Positions 1-7,263 of a stretch of 64,000 nucleotides of DNA are shown here, piece after piece. The notes below the pieces were generated by a model. The model was given only the letters and a program-made list of their open reading frames with translations, was not told where the DNA came from and ran no database searches. Position 1 is the first letter of the stretch. The number at the start of each line of letters is the position of its first letter. The DNA is from Bradyrhizobium hereditatis. Its GTDB lineage: Bacteria > Pseudomonadota > Alphaproteobacteria > Rhizobiales > Xanthobacteraceae. Both the position numbers and the translations under genes were made by a program. The stretch lies in contig NZ_JAGKJK010000001.1 of the NCBI RefSeq assembly GCF_020329435.1, forward strand, positions 988,543 through 1,052,542, in the 5' to 3' direction.

Positions 1-1308
1 CTCGAAAGAGCCGGCCGGAAACTGTGAAACCGGCTTTGCGATGAATTTCGGGTTGGTCCCGGAGAGCGCGCCGCCCTTGAGGAACGTCACCTGGTCTTGA
101 TGCGCCCACGAGGCTTCGCCTTGCGCGTCATTGTCGAAGAACTGGCCCTTTTCGACGGCAATTCCGCCCTTCGCCGTCGTGTTCATGATGTGCATCGTCT
201 GCGACATCCACTTGTTCGACCAGCGGGCCGGATCCTTCATCGCGCGGACGATGCCGAAAAACGTGTTCTTGTTCCGGTCGCGCTTGCCGGTCATGCACTT
301 GAACGAAAAATGGTCCTTGCAAGGCGCGTCGCCGACCTCGAGCAGCACGTTTCCGAGGTAGGCTTGTCGGTAAACCTTGCGCGTCGTCTTGGTGAAGCGC
401 AGATCACCGCCGACCAGCTTCGCTTTCTTGCGCAGCTCGCCGAATTCGTCGGCGCCGAGCGTCAGAATGTTGCCTGGGTTGGTCGGATCGATCACCAGAT
501 AGGCCGGGACGCGCTCCCACCACTGGATACGGACCAGCGTGACGCACTTGTCGTCGCCGTCCTTGTCGTCGCCGGTGTTTTCGTCCTTGTCGTAGCTTTT
601 GCCGTCCTCGTGGTGCGGTTCCTCGCCGTCCTTGTCGTCTCCGATCCAGGAGGCGTTATAGTCGGCATCATCAAAGGGCCGATCGGGATCCCCCGGACAC
701 AGCGCGCGGGCCTCTTCGATCGGGACATCGCGCCGGATATGCGCCACGCGCCGCGCGTCGACCAGGTTGCGCTTTTTGGCGCCGCTGTCCCAGACCATTT
801 CCAGCGGGTCGGTCCGGTCAATCTTCGGGTCGCCCTCCGGGTTGTCCTCGTAGTCCAACCGGGTTTCGGTCCAGCCCATGCCGCACACAACCATGTCGCG
901 GAAGGCGTCGCTTTCCTCATCTTCCGCGTCGCATTGCTGGCGAAACCACTTCGCCGCCGCCGTCAGCAGCTCGTTGACCTTCACCGCGCCTTCTTGGCGC
1001 GGGATATATCGCACTTCCTGCCGGTTGCCGACTTCCTGACCGGCGACGCTGTCGACCGTCGTTCCGACGCGGTTAAAGATGACGATCGGGCGTTTTGCAT
1101 CCTGCAAAATCGCCTTATCTTCCTCGTTGAGCTGTTCGCCGGCTTCAAAGTCGAAATCTTCGCGGGCCTCGCGGCGCCAATTGACTTGGCCCTTGCTGTT
1201 GCGATCGGTTTTCACCCAGCGCTTGAGCCTGGAAAAGAGCGCTTCCGCGTCCGCGACCTTCTCGCCGGCGTCGCTTCCGCCCTGATAGCTGTCCGCGTCG
1301 TTGAGCAT
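1..1308 (-). CDS. Phage portal protein, P22 type (3' part outside window)
   Basis: Forms the dodecameric ring at the capsid vertex through which DNA is packaged. The minus-strand frame is open for about 436 codons from the ATG to the window edge. Near residue 75 it reads RPIVIFNRVGTTVDSVAGQE, followed by a segment resembling the P22 gp1 portal family; family members are usually 600-750 residues, so at least a third is missing. An in-frame TGA directly precedes the ATG, fixing the start. A stretch around residues 225-255 is very rich in Asp, Glu and Lys. It lies downstream of terL in the late direction, the expected order. Confidence 0.85.
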   Translation of the reverse strand, partial: MLNDADSYQGGSDAGEKVADAEALFSRLKRWVKTDRNSKGQVNWRREAREDFDFEAGEQLNEEDKAILQDAKRPIVIFNRVGTTVDSVAGQEVGNRQEVRYIPRQEGAVKVNELLTAAAKWFRQQCDAEDEESDAFRDMVVCGMGWTETRLDYEDNPEGDPKIDRTDPLEMVWDSGAKKRNLVDARRVAHIRRDVPIEEARALCPGDPDRPFDDADYNASWIGDDKDGEEPHHEDGKSYDKDENTGDDKDGDDKCVTLVRIQWWERVPAYLVIDPTNPGNILTLGADEFGELRKKAKLVGGDLRFTKTTRKVYRQAYLGNVLLEVGDAPCKDHFSFKCMTGKRDRNKNTFFGIVRAMKDPARWSNKWMSQTMHIMNTTAKGGIAVEKGQFFDNDAQGEASWAHQDQVTFLKGGALSGTNPKFIAKPVSQFPAGSFE

Positions 1309-1375
1309 TCAAACCAATCCCTGAATGACGGCCCGGGCCGCCCGAATTGGCGGCCTGGGAGTTTTCGCGCGCGGG

Positions 1376-1765
1376 TTATTCCGATTTGGCGTGCTTCGCG
1401 GCTTGCCCGATCTGGTAGGGCATCCAGTGATAACGGCCAGGCGTGTGGATGGGATTGCCGTCCCCGTCGGCGCGCTCATCCTCGACCGAGGTCGAAGTGA
1501 CCCAATAATCATCGGTCCCGTCGAGTATCACTTTCAGATTGACGGCGCTTTCGGGCGTGTTGCCCCAAACAGCGACAATCATGGCCGGGACGACCTGATC
1601 AGCCTCCACCCGGTTGCCGATATGGACTTGTGCGCCGTTGCTCTTCCAGCGGTGATAGTCGATGCAGCGCGCGGCATCATCGCGCCGCTTGTTGATCTGC
1701 TCAGCCTGCCAGGCGGCGAGCGTGAAATAGACAATGCGGCCGATCGTCGGGACAATTTTGGTCAT
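1376..1765 (-). CDS. Phage protein of unknown function between terL and portal
   Basis: A 129-residue protein starting MTKIVPTIGRIVYF. A longer frame upstream exists, but the internal ATG gives a sensible start and leaves the upstream tRNA-like gene free of coding. The middle contains many Trp, Asn and Asp residues (for example VAVWGNTPESAVNLKVILDG) and looks like a compact beta-rich fold; no known domain recognised. Its position between terminase and portal suggests a late structural or packaging role, which is inference only. Confidence 0.65.
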   Translation of the reverse strand: MTKIVPTIGRIVYFTLAAWQAEQINKRRDDAARCIDYHRWKSNGAQVHIGNRVEADQVVPAMIVAVWGNTPESAVNLKVILDGTDDYWVTSTSVEDERADGDGNPIHTPGRYHWMPYQIGQAAKHAKSE

Positions 1766-1859
1766 GGAGCATCCAGGTTTGAGAGTTTCGGATGCTTCGG
1801 ACCTACACCGGCGCCGGAAATGATTTATCCGCCAGCGGATCATGCTATGGTCGACCTGC

Positions 1860-1961
1860 TCGAACGTAGCTCAGTGGATAGAGCGCGAGACCGCGGCACC
1901 GGCCAACGTGACGACCGGAGCTCATGTCACGAGGCCGGCGGTTCGATCCCGCCCGTTCGAG
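1860..1961 (+). tRNA. tRNA-like gene with no recognisable anticodon arm
   Basis: Clear tRNA hallmarks: a 7-bp acceptor stem TCGAACG/CGTTCGA (extendable to 9 bp by flanking bases), T8-A9, a D-arm with GCTC/GAGC around AGTGGATA, and a T-arm GGCGG-TTCGATC-CCGCC. Between the D- and T-arms are 52 bases instead of about 23, without any 5-bp stem with a 7-base loop and U33. The segment can instead fold as GGCC/GGCC stacked on CGTGAC/GTCACG with a 13-base loop. No CCA is encoded. It occupies the gap between terL and the next gene, on the strand opposite to late transcription. A decayed tRNA or a tRNA mimic are both possible. Confidence 0.6.
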
Positions 1962-1969
1962 CGCCTTCC

Positions 1970-3292
1970 CTATGCGCTTTGCCACGATCCGCCACCGCTC
2001 GATCGCCGGCCGCGGTACCGCTCCGGCGGAGGCGGAGCGCCGTCCGGTTGATCGTAATGGATGCACATCAGGCCGAAGGCATCGGCGCCGTGCGAGCTCC
2101 AATCGTGGTTCGGCCCGAGGCCGATGTTCCGGTCATCGTTCGACTTCTTTTCGTGATACCAGCCGAGCGCGTCACGGCCTGGTTCGGTAGTCTCAGCATT
2201 GAAGAAGATACGAGGGAAATGCCGCCGCGCCGTCTCAATGCGGGCCATAGCCGCGCCCGCGCCCTGGTTCGGCACCACGAACACGTCAAAGCCGGCTTCC
2301 CTGATTGCGCTCTCATAGGACGTCGCAAAAACCTTATCGCCGTGCGCGCCGTCATGCGGGAGGATCACCCACGCCTTGCCCCAGCCTCGAGAGCGCAGCC
2401 AATCGACGTGGACGGAGAGCGGCTGACCCTGCGCCTCGTAATAGTCCAGGACGTTGATTTTCTGCCCGACGAATTGCGCGATCCAGATTGAAACCGCGTC
2501 CGCTCGAGCTCCGGTCCCGCCTATGTCGAAATAGGCGCGGATCTGCATCAGCGGATCGCGCGGAACGAAGGTGATCCGGTTTTGCGCCTTGGCCAGCGCC
2601 ATCGACTTCGCGTAATAGGCGCCCTCGACCACCGTTCGAAAGCCGCCTTCCCATACCCAATCGTATTGATCGGGCCGGTTCGCTAGGTCATCGAGCCGCG
2701 TCCGGTTCAGGATCTTGGGAAAGAACGGGTTATCCCGCCAATTTAGCTGGATGATTTTCGAGCCGGCCGGCGGCTTTTCTCGAAAGCGAATATGCGTCGC
2801 GCTTTTCTTGCGATCGGGGTTCCACGTCACCCATATTTCGGCGCCCTCTTCGCGCACGGTCGGGATTGTGACCGCCCACCCGTTTTCGCTGACCGGTTCG
2901 GCCTCATCGACCCAAAGCAGCAGGATCCGCGCTTTCGATTTGATGCTTTCCAGGTTGTGCCGCAGGCCAGCAAAGACGAACGAAATCCGCCGGCATTTGG
3001 TCCGGATATAGGTTTCGCCGACGTCGAAGAAATCCGCCAGCCAGCTTTCCGAGGCAATGGCCGCCTTCACTTCCGCAAACGAACTATCGGCGAGCGAGTT
3101 CATGAACTCGCGGCCGCATAGAATGATCCCCTCGCGGCCTTCCATTGCCCACATCATCGCGCGGACCGCCGCCATCTTGGCGAACGATCGCGTTTTGGCC
3201 GAGCCGCGGCCACCATAGGCGCCGCGAAACATGGCTTCCCCGGTAAAGACCGGGACGAGCTTGGGAGGAAGGAGCAATTGAGGGACGGTCAC
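1970..3292 (-). CDS. terL: Phage terminase large subunit
   Basis: ATP-driven DNA packaging motor and nuclease. 440 residues, normal for the family. Walker A is GGRGSAKT at residues 27-34, and Walker B with the catalytic Glu is ILLLWVDE at 123-130. A C-terminal RNase H-like nuclease is indicated by FDIGG near 255 and HGADAF near 413. It most resembles the PBSX/Sf6-type terminases, matching the small subunit found 2 kb upstream. It is followed by the tRNA-like gene and the portal. Confidence 0.95.
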   Translation of the reverse strand: MTVPQLLLPPKLVPVFTGEAMFRGAYGGRGSAKTRSFAKMAAVRAMMWAMEGREGIILCGREFMNSLADSSFAEVKAAIASESWLADFFDVGETYIRTKCRRISFVFAGLRHNLESIKSKARILLLWVDEAEPVSENGWAVTIPTVREEGAEIWVTWNPDRKKSATHIRFREKPPAGSKIIQLNWRDNPFFPKILNRTRLDDLANRPDQYDWVWEGGFRTVVEGAYYAKSMALAKAQNRITFVPRDPLMQIRAYFDIGGTGARADAVSIWIAQFVGQKINVLDYYEAQGQPLSVHVDWLRSRGWGKAWVILPHDGAHGDKVFATSYESAIREAGFDVFVVPNQGAGAAMARIETARRHFPRIFFNAETTEPGRDALGWYHEKKSNDDRNIGLGPNHDWSSHGADAFGLMCIHYDQPDGAPPPPERYRGRRSSGGGSWQSA

Positions 3293-3294
3293 GC

Positions 3295-3423
3295 CTATTC
3301 CATCGCCTCGATATCGTCGCCGATCCGCTCGAGCTGTTGCGCGCAGGCTTCCAGTTCGTTGCCGATCCGGTTAAGAGCCGCACACGCGAACAGCAGGCAG
3401 AGGCCCAGGAAGATTTCCCACAT
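3295..3423 (-). CDS. Tiny phage membrane protein, 42 residues
   Basis: MWEIFLGLCLLFACAALNRI gives one N-terminal hydrophobic segment, followed by an amphipathic, acidic helix ending DDIEAME. Its ATG overlaps the TGA of the upstream tiny gene (TGATG), so translation is probably coupled, and it ends just before terL. The short membrane-anchored helix could be a lysis-related (holin or antiholin-like) or Rz-like peptide, but nothing here proves that. Confidence 0.55.
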   Translation of the reverse strand: MWEIFLGLCLLFACAALNRIGNELEACAQQLERIGDDIEAME

Positions 3424-3575
3424 CAGCGCTGACGCAACAGGGCGGTGCCGCCAGCCCAGATAACGCCAGCGACCGCCGCAACAAAGAAGGCCGTCGCAGC
3501 TACCGGCTTGTCAGCCAGGGTAAGAATGGTCGAAGCAGCCACAAACGTTGCGTTGACAGTATGAGCATTCAGCAT
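3423..3575 (-). CDS. Tiny phage membrane protein, 50 residues
   Basis: Starts MLNAHTVNATFVAASTILTL, with a second hydrophobic segment around residues 27-45 (AATAFFVAAVAGVIWAGGTA) and a short basic tail. A GGGGGTG ribosome-binding site precedes the ATG. Two predicted membrane helices and the TGATG junction with the following single-helix protein make a holin/antiholin-like pair conceivable. No family recognised. Confidence 0.5.
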   Translation of the reverse strand: MLNAHTVNATFVAASTILTLADKPVAATAFFVAAVAGVIWAGGTALLRQR

Positions 3576-3615
3576 CGTTACACCCCCGTTTCAGAAACGT
3601 TTCAGTTGGTGACGG

Positions 3616-3924
3616 CTAGCCCGTCACCAGCCCATTTTCGACGCGCAGCGAACCGCGCTCGATTTGCCGAAGGCGCCTTGCAACTGCGCGCTTGCCATTT
3701 AGGCCGGCTTCCGCGTTGCGCGCCGAGTAGCCCGAGCGTTTGCGCGCCCGATCCATCTGGCGATTGTCGCGCATTGCTTGATCGTAAATGCCCAACTGCA
3801 CAAGCTTGCCAAGCAACGCATCCGCAGCGAATGCCAGAGCCGAGGTTCCGGCCGCCGTCATCAGGTTCGCAAAGTGCCGGGCTGATTTCGCCGCCGGCGC
3901 CGGCCGTCTCATAGGTCCGTGCAT
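3616..3924 (-). CDS. Phage protein of unknown function, basic
   Basis: 102 residues, strongly basic in the C-terminal half (RNAEAGLNGKRAVARRLRQI). The middle has a hydrophobic alanine/leucine stretch (TSALAFAADALLGKLVQLGI). A strong ribosome-binding site (GGAAGGGAAG) lies before the ATG. It sits in the small-gene string between terS and terL. No domain recognised. Confidence 0.55.
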   Translation of the reverse strand: MHGPMRRPAPAAKSARHFANLMTAAGTSALAFAADALLGKLVQLGIYDQAMRDNRQMDRARKRSGYSARNAEAGLNGKRAVARRLRQIERGSLRVENGLVTG

Positions 3925-3965
3925 CGTTTCTTCCCTTCCGTTGTGGTGTGGTTAGTGTGGTGTGG

Positions 3966-4388
3966 TTACGCCCCCGCCAGGAATGCCGCGCGGCGTTCGC
4001 GCAGCGTCACGACCTCCGGCGCCTCGCGCTCGCCGGCCATCAGCTTGCGCAACCTCGCCTTGCCCGCGGCAGGGATCGCCCAGCCGCCCGAGCCCCATTC
4101 GGTACGGACCTCGACGCCGACTTTCTCGAGCGCCTTTCGGACCTTGACCATCTGGACGTCAATCAACTTGATTTCAGGCTGATCGCAGTCCGGCCGAGCG
4201 CCAAACAGCACGGTATGAAGCGCCGTCCTGGTCGCGACCGATCGCCGGAGCATGAACCCGACCATTTCGCATTGCTGCGGCGTGGCATCTAGAACCGTCA
4301 GTAGCCGCGACACATCGTCATTGCCAACGCCTAGAAGCGCTTCCAACTCTGCTACGCGGTCCTGCAATCGTTGTTCTAGACTGCTCAC
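3966..4388 (-). CDS. Phage winged-helix protein resembling OmpR/CtrA DNA-binding domain
   Basis: Residues 1-20 (SSLEQRLQDRVAELEALLG) look like a short coiled coil. The rest matches the trans_reg_C winged helix found in OmpR/CtrA-type response regulators: a helix, an LFG turn, then IDVQMVKVRKALEK as recognition helix and VRTEWGSGGWAI as wing. No receiver domain or phospho-acceptor is present. GTG is chosen as start because AAAGGGGGCAAGG precedes it; an upstream GTG would add 13 residues but lacks a site and overlaps the previous gene. Possibly regulates late genes or interferes with a host regulator of this family (inference). Confidence 0.6.
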   Translation of the reverse strand: MSSLEQRLQDRVAELEALLGVGNDDVSRLLTVLDATPQQCEMVGFMLRRSVATRTALHTVLFGARPDCDQPEIKLIDVQMVKVRKALEKVGVEVRTEWGSGGWAIPAAGKARLRKLMAGEREAPEVVTLRERRAAFLAGA

Positions 4389-4413
4389 CCTTGCCCCCTT
4401 TGCGTGGATTGCC

Positions 4414-4710
4414 TCAGTAGAGTTCACGCAGGCGCGGCGGCTTGAGATCCGCCACGCTCACACCCGGCGGCAACTCGCCGGCGGACTTCAAGTCGGCTTC
4501 CGATCGGATCGCCCCGATAGCCGCGCCCTTCGCATAGTTCGCCGCCGGCGGCGCCAGCTTGCCGCGGACGAAGTTCAGCGCCTCGCCGATATCCGAGCAG
4601 GCGAACAGCATCGCGCAATATCGGTGCGGCTCAGACGGGCGATAACCCTCATTCACCACAAACCCGCCTTCCGGCATCGCCTCGATTGTCAAACACATAA
4701 TCCCGCTCAT
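4414..4710 (-). CDS. Small phage protein of unknown function
   Basis: 98 residues starting MSGIMCLTIEAMPEGGFVVN, preceded by GGGGGTGAGC. It reads like a compact alpha/beta protein of the kind often found in phage early regions (CAMLFACSDIGEALNFVRGK). No domain recognised. It lies between a possible zinc-binding protein and the winged-helix gene. Confidence 0.6.
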   Translation of the reverse strand: MSGIMCLTIEAMPEGGFVVNEGYRPSEPHRYCAMLFACSDIGEALNFVRGKLAPPAANYAKGAAIGAIRSEADLKSAGELPPGVSVADLKPPRLRELY

Positions 4711-4713
4711 TGC

Positions 4714-4968
4714 TCACCCCCTGCTTTTCATGGCCGAGTTGATAGCGGCCAGCTCTTCCCGCTCGAACCAATCAGGAGCCGGCGGCGGAGCAGGAGGCGC
4801 CCAAGCCCTCCGAAGTGATCCCGAGCAGCTTTCGCACAGGTGATTTTCGGCCTCCGCCAGCGACGTAAGCTTGATGCCGCCGGTAACGAACACGATGCCG
4901 CGACCGGCATTCTCCGGCGCGATCGAAACGCGACACAAATTGCACTCAAAAATCCGCTTAGTGGTCAT
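4714..4968 (-). CDS. Small phage protein with two CxxC pairs
   Basis: 84 residues. CNLC near residues 10-13 and CESC near 45-48 form a likely zinc ribbon. A proline-rich linker (APPAPPPAPDWF) follows and the tail is charged. GAGGGGGAGC provides the ribosome-binding site. Function unknown. Confidence 0.6.
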   Translation of the reverse strand: MTTKRIFECNLCRVSIAPENAGRGIVFVTGGIKLTSLAEAENHLCESCSGSLRRAWAPPAPPPAPDWFEREELAAINSAMKSRG

Positions 4969-4977
4969 TGCTCCCCC

Positions 4978-5190
4978 TCAGTGAAAAGCCACGCCGACGC
5001 GGCGCAGATACCGAGCCTCATCAATCGCGCGATCGAAGTCCGCGCGCTCTATCGCCTCGAACGCGGCCAGGAACGTTTCCCAATCGACCGGCTCGAAATC
5101 GTATTCCTGCGGCAAGCCGATCAACTCGCCGAACGGAAAGCGTTTCGGGCGCAAGAAGCCGGGAAAGATCCCCCAATGCGAAACAATCAT
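4978..5190 (-). CDS. Small phage protein of unknown function
   Basis: 70 residues rich in aromatic and acidic residues (DFEPVDWETFLAAFEAIERA). The ATG overlaps the terS stop codon (ATGA) and is preceded by GGGGGACC, which lies inside terS, so it is translationally coupled to terS. No domain recognised. Confidence 0.6.
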   Translation of the reverse strand: MIVSHWGIFPGFLRPKRFPFGELIGLPQEYDFEPVDWETFLAAFEAIERADFDRAIDEARYLRRVGVAFH

Positions 5191-5651
5191 TGGTCCCCCA
5201 GGTTTTCAGGGACCGGCACCGCCACGAGCTCGATCCGGGTAATTTCCGATTTGACCGGCCCGCCATCCGGCCCGCTGATTTCCGACGAAACCTTGTCGCC
5301 GTACTTTTTCGGGTTCAGCCGAGCCGCAAACCATTTGCGCGTATCGACCCGGAGCCGAGAGCGCGCGATGACGTCATGGTTGGTCGCCTCGTGGCCGTCC
5401 TCATCCGTGTAAGTGTCGTTTCGGCCGTCGTCGGCAATTTCCAGCGCCTCTTCCGCCAGGGCGTGAGCCCGAGCCTCGCTCGCGCGCGCGTATTGGTCGC
5501 GAAAGTCCTGGTGCTCCGCCAGCCACCGGAAAACCGTCGACTTGTCCGGCATGTCCTCAGCCTTGCAAATGGTGCGCAGGCTTTCGCCCTCCGCCATTCG
5601 AGCGCAGATCAGAGCGACGAGCTCCGGCGAATAGTCAGACGGCCTTCCCAT
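5187..5651 (-). CDS. terS: Phage terminase small subunit, Sf6 type
   Basis: Recognises phage DNA at the packaging start and recruits TerL. The N-terminal helix-turn-helix MGRPSDYSPELVALICARMA through KSTVFRWLAEH, then a helical oligomerisation region (YARASEARAHALAEEALEIA) and a conserved tail (RVDTRKWFAARLNPKKYGDK), are the pattern of the Sf6 gp1 family. 154 residues, normal length. Unusually it is separated from terL by six small genes. Confidence 0.9.
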   Translation of the reverse strand: MGRPSDYSPELVALICARMAEGESLRTICKAEDMPDKSTVFRWLAEHQDFRDQYARASEARAHALAEEALEIADDGRNDTYTDEDGHEATNHDVIARSRLRVDTRKWFAARLNPKKYGDKVSSEISGPDGGPVKSEITRIELVAVPVPENLGDQ

Positions 5652-5659
5652 AGAGACGC

Positions 5660-6130
5660 TTATCCGAGATCGTTGGCGAACTGGCCCATGATCGCCAGGA
5701 AGTCATCGGTCTGCCCGTCGACCTTCTCAGCGACCTTGCCAACGGCGCCGGCGACGGTTTCACGTTGACGGGCAAGCGAGGCTTCCAGGATCCGGACTTG
5801 CGCCGCCTGGATTTCGCCCATCATGCGAACGTGATCTTCCATGATCTTCGCGACGCTCGCGCCGGTGGATGCCGGATTGGTCATGCTTGGAGTTCCTTTG
5901 GAGATGGCCGGCGCAGCGATCGCCTCCGGCTTGTCAGGGATCAGGGACACAGGCGGAAGCTTGATCGCGTTCCGAACAGCCGCCTCGATTTCAGCGTCAG
6001 AGGCCGCAGCGTCGACCGCAGCGGAATAGCTCCCCCAACGCAGGAGAATTCGACCTCCCTCAAGGCTCATCGTCAGGGCTTCAATCCCCGCGACGTCCGC
6101 CATTCGTGTTTTCAGATCGTGAATGCTCAT
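5660..6130 (-). CDS. Phage protein of unknown function, first gene after terminator
   Basis: 156 residues from MSIHDLKTRMADVAGIEALT. The N-terminal third looks globular; residues from about 95 on are helical and polar (VAKIMEDHVRMMGEIQAAQV, LARQRETVAGAVGKVAEKV), probably coiled coil. A longer frame would begin inside the terminator stem, so the internal ATG is preferred. Probable first gene of the late transcript. No family recognised. Confidence 0.55.
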   Translation of the reverse strand: MSIHDLKTRMADVAGIEALTMSLEGGRILLRWGSYSAAVDAAASDAEIEAAVRNAIKLPPVSLIPDKPEAIAAPAISKGTPSMTNPASTGASVAKIMEDHVRMMGEIQAAQVRILEASLARQRETVAGAVGKVAEKVDGQTDDFLAIMGQFANDLG

Positions 6131-6140
6131 CGTCGCTTCG

Positions 6141-6188
6141 CTTTCTAAAAAGAAACCCGGCGCACACATTCACAGCGGGCGCCGGGTT
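6141..6188 (-). terminator. Strong intrinsic terminator ending the leftward early transcript
   Basis: A 10-bp perfect stem AACCCGGCGC/GCGCCGGGTT with a 15-base loop, followed on the minus strand by TTTCTTTTTAG. It sits between the early small-gene string and the terS late genes, where an antitermination-controlled or separate late promoter would be expected. Confidence 0.8.
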
Positions 6189-6208
6189 CAGTCAGGGAGG
6201 AAGTTTCT

Positions 6209-6319
6209 ATGGCTCGCCCGCGGATTACTTGGCCTGATTTGCCAGCTCTACGGAACGTCGAAAGTGAAGCGTCTTACTGCTTTGCGTTGATAACAGCGGG
6301 GATAACTACGCTGATGTGA
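6209..6319 (+). CDS. Possible 36-residue peptide on the strand opposite to its neighbours
   Basis: ATG preceded by CAGGGAGGAAGTTTCT, a near-perfect ribosome-binding site, opens MARPRITWPDLPALRNVESE and 16 further residues. It lies in a gap between the terminator and the next leftward gene. The site is persuasive but the frame is short and there is no family match. Confidence 0.3.
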   Translation: MARPRITWPDLPALRNVESEASYCFALITAGITTLM

Positions 6320-6321
6320 TG

Positions 6322-6474
6322 TTAATGCGAACCGAGAGCCAATTCCGCCAGCCGCTTCATTTCAAGCGCTACAAAGCGCCAATCAATGTCGTCCGGCTCT
6401 GGCCGCTCTGGAGGCTCTTTCGCATTAAGAATTTCCCGCAGAGCAAACTCCAGACGCTTTTCCCGTTTGGTCAT
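6322..6474 (-). CDS. Small phage protein, 50 residues
   Basis: MTKREKRLEFALREILNAKE and the following acidic, helical sequence ending AELALGSH. The ATG overlaps the upstream stop (ATGA), so it is coupled. Function unknown. Confidence 0.55.
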   Translation of the reverse strand: MTKREKRLEFALREILNAKEPPERPEPDDIDWRFVALEMKRLAELALGSH

Positions 6475-6656
6475 GTTCTCGGTTCCTGCTGAGTAAGGCA
6501 TTTCCTGCATTTCTTCTGCTTCTGGCATTCCCAGATCGCGCACTCGATGATGTTTGGATCGTTGCAGGGATAATCAAAGCCGGCACCACCGCGGCGCATC
6601 GCGATCTCCAAACTTTTTTTGGCCGCAGCGCTGATCTTCCGTACAAGTCTAGCCAT
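6471..6656 (-). CDS. Small cysteine-containing phage protein, 61 residues
   Basis: MARLVRKISAAAKKSLEIAM is basic and is followed by four Cys residues (YPCNDP, IIECAIWEC, KKCRKC), suggesting metal binding. AAGGA precedes the ATG. The stop overlaps the next start. Confidence 0.55.
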   Translation of the reverse strand: MARLVRKISAAAKKSLEIAMRRGGAGFDYPCNDPNIIECAIWECQKQKKCRKCLTQQEPRT

Positions 6657-6684
6657 GCTCAATTCCTTCGCACATATGCGCCAG

Positions 6685-6852
6685 TCACTTCTGCTGCTGA
6701 TGAACGCGAACCGGCTTGGCGCCCATGATCCAGTCAAACATTGTCGGCGCAAAGGGGCACGGGAAGCCGAGTAGTTCCGATACATTCCAAACCACAGCGG
6801 CGGCGAAGCCGAGCGGGCTATAGGTCCAGAACTTCCAAAGCGGAAAGATCAT
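6685..6852 (-). CDS. Small phage membrane protein, 55 residues
   Basis: MIFPLWKFWTYSPLGFAAAV and the following VWNVSELLGFPCPF form a likely membrane segment rich in Trp and Phe, ending in a polar His/Gln tail. A perfect AAGGAG lies 5 bases before the ATG. No family recognised. Confidence 0.55.
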   Translation of the reverse strand: MIFPLWKFWTYSPLGFAAAVVWNVSELLGFPCPFAPTMFDWIMGAKPVRVHQQQK

Positions 6853-6861
6853 GTCTGCTCC

Positions 6862-7044
6862 TTAATGCGCCATTTCGGTTACGCGCTTCTTCAGCCACGC
6901 ATAGTGCGTGGTGAATTGAAGCGAAACTGCCACCAACTCCCAGCCGGCATCGCCGAGCACGTTCAAATCGCGCTCAGCTGTCGCTCGCGCGTTTCCAGGC
7001 GATAATTCTAAGACCCGATATTCCCACCGCTCTCGTTCTGCCAT
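6862..7044 (-). CDS. DUF4177-like small protein
   Basis: 60 residues. The pattern WEYRVLEL ... LNVLGDAGWELVAVSLQF is the DUF4177 signature (WEYkvv, then a Gly-Trp-Glu-Leu strand). These small proteins are common in prophages and bacterial genomes and have no established function. A frame extending upstream is ignored because the next gene overlaps it. Confidence 0.65.
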   Translation of the reverse strand: MAERERWEYRVLELSPGNARATAERDLNVLGDAGWELVAVSLQFTTHYAWLKKRVTEMAH

Positions 7045-7057
7045 GCTCGACCTATAC

Positions 7058-7258
7058 CTATTGCTGTTGCGCCACATGCGAGACGCGGATTCCGTCTGGC
7101 TGTAGTTCCCAATTGCCATTGTCTGCCTGCTCTTTCGGAAACTTCCCATGCCATTTGCCGTAATAGCACTCGGAGCAAGTCGGGGACTTCTCGCCCCAAT
7201 ATCGGCCGAGAGCGGTGTTCTCGACGGCGTTACACTTGGTGCAGGCGAATAGGGGCAT
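7058..7258 (-). CDS. Small zinc-ribbon protein
   Basis: 66 residues with CTKC at 6-9 and CSEC at 28-31, a classic two-CxxC ribbon. The pattern Cys-x-x-Cys-x-x-Val-Glu-Asn-Thr-Ala with a Trp-Gly-Glu-Lys segment recurs in bacterial and phage hypothetical proteins. Role unknown. Confidence 0.65.
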   Translation of the reverse strand: MPLFACTKCNAVENTALGRYWGEKSPTCSECYYGKWHGKFPKEQADNGNWELQPDGIRVSHVAQQQ

Positions 7259-7263
7259 GTTAA

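Noticed and set aside
97..1500. Long plus-strand open frame opposite the portal gene
   Set aside because: Mirror frame of the real minus-strand portal; no family features, and the minus frame matches the P22 portal pattern.
1885..1936. Possible Asp (GTC) or Met (CAT) anticodon inside the tRNA-like gene
   Set aside because: Each candidate loop gives at most three stem pairs and the wrong spacing to the T-arm, so I assign no anticodon.
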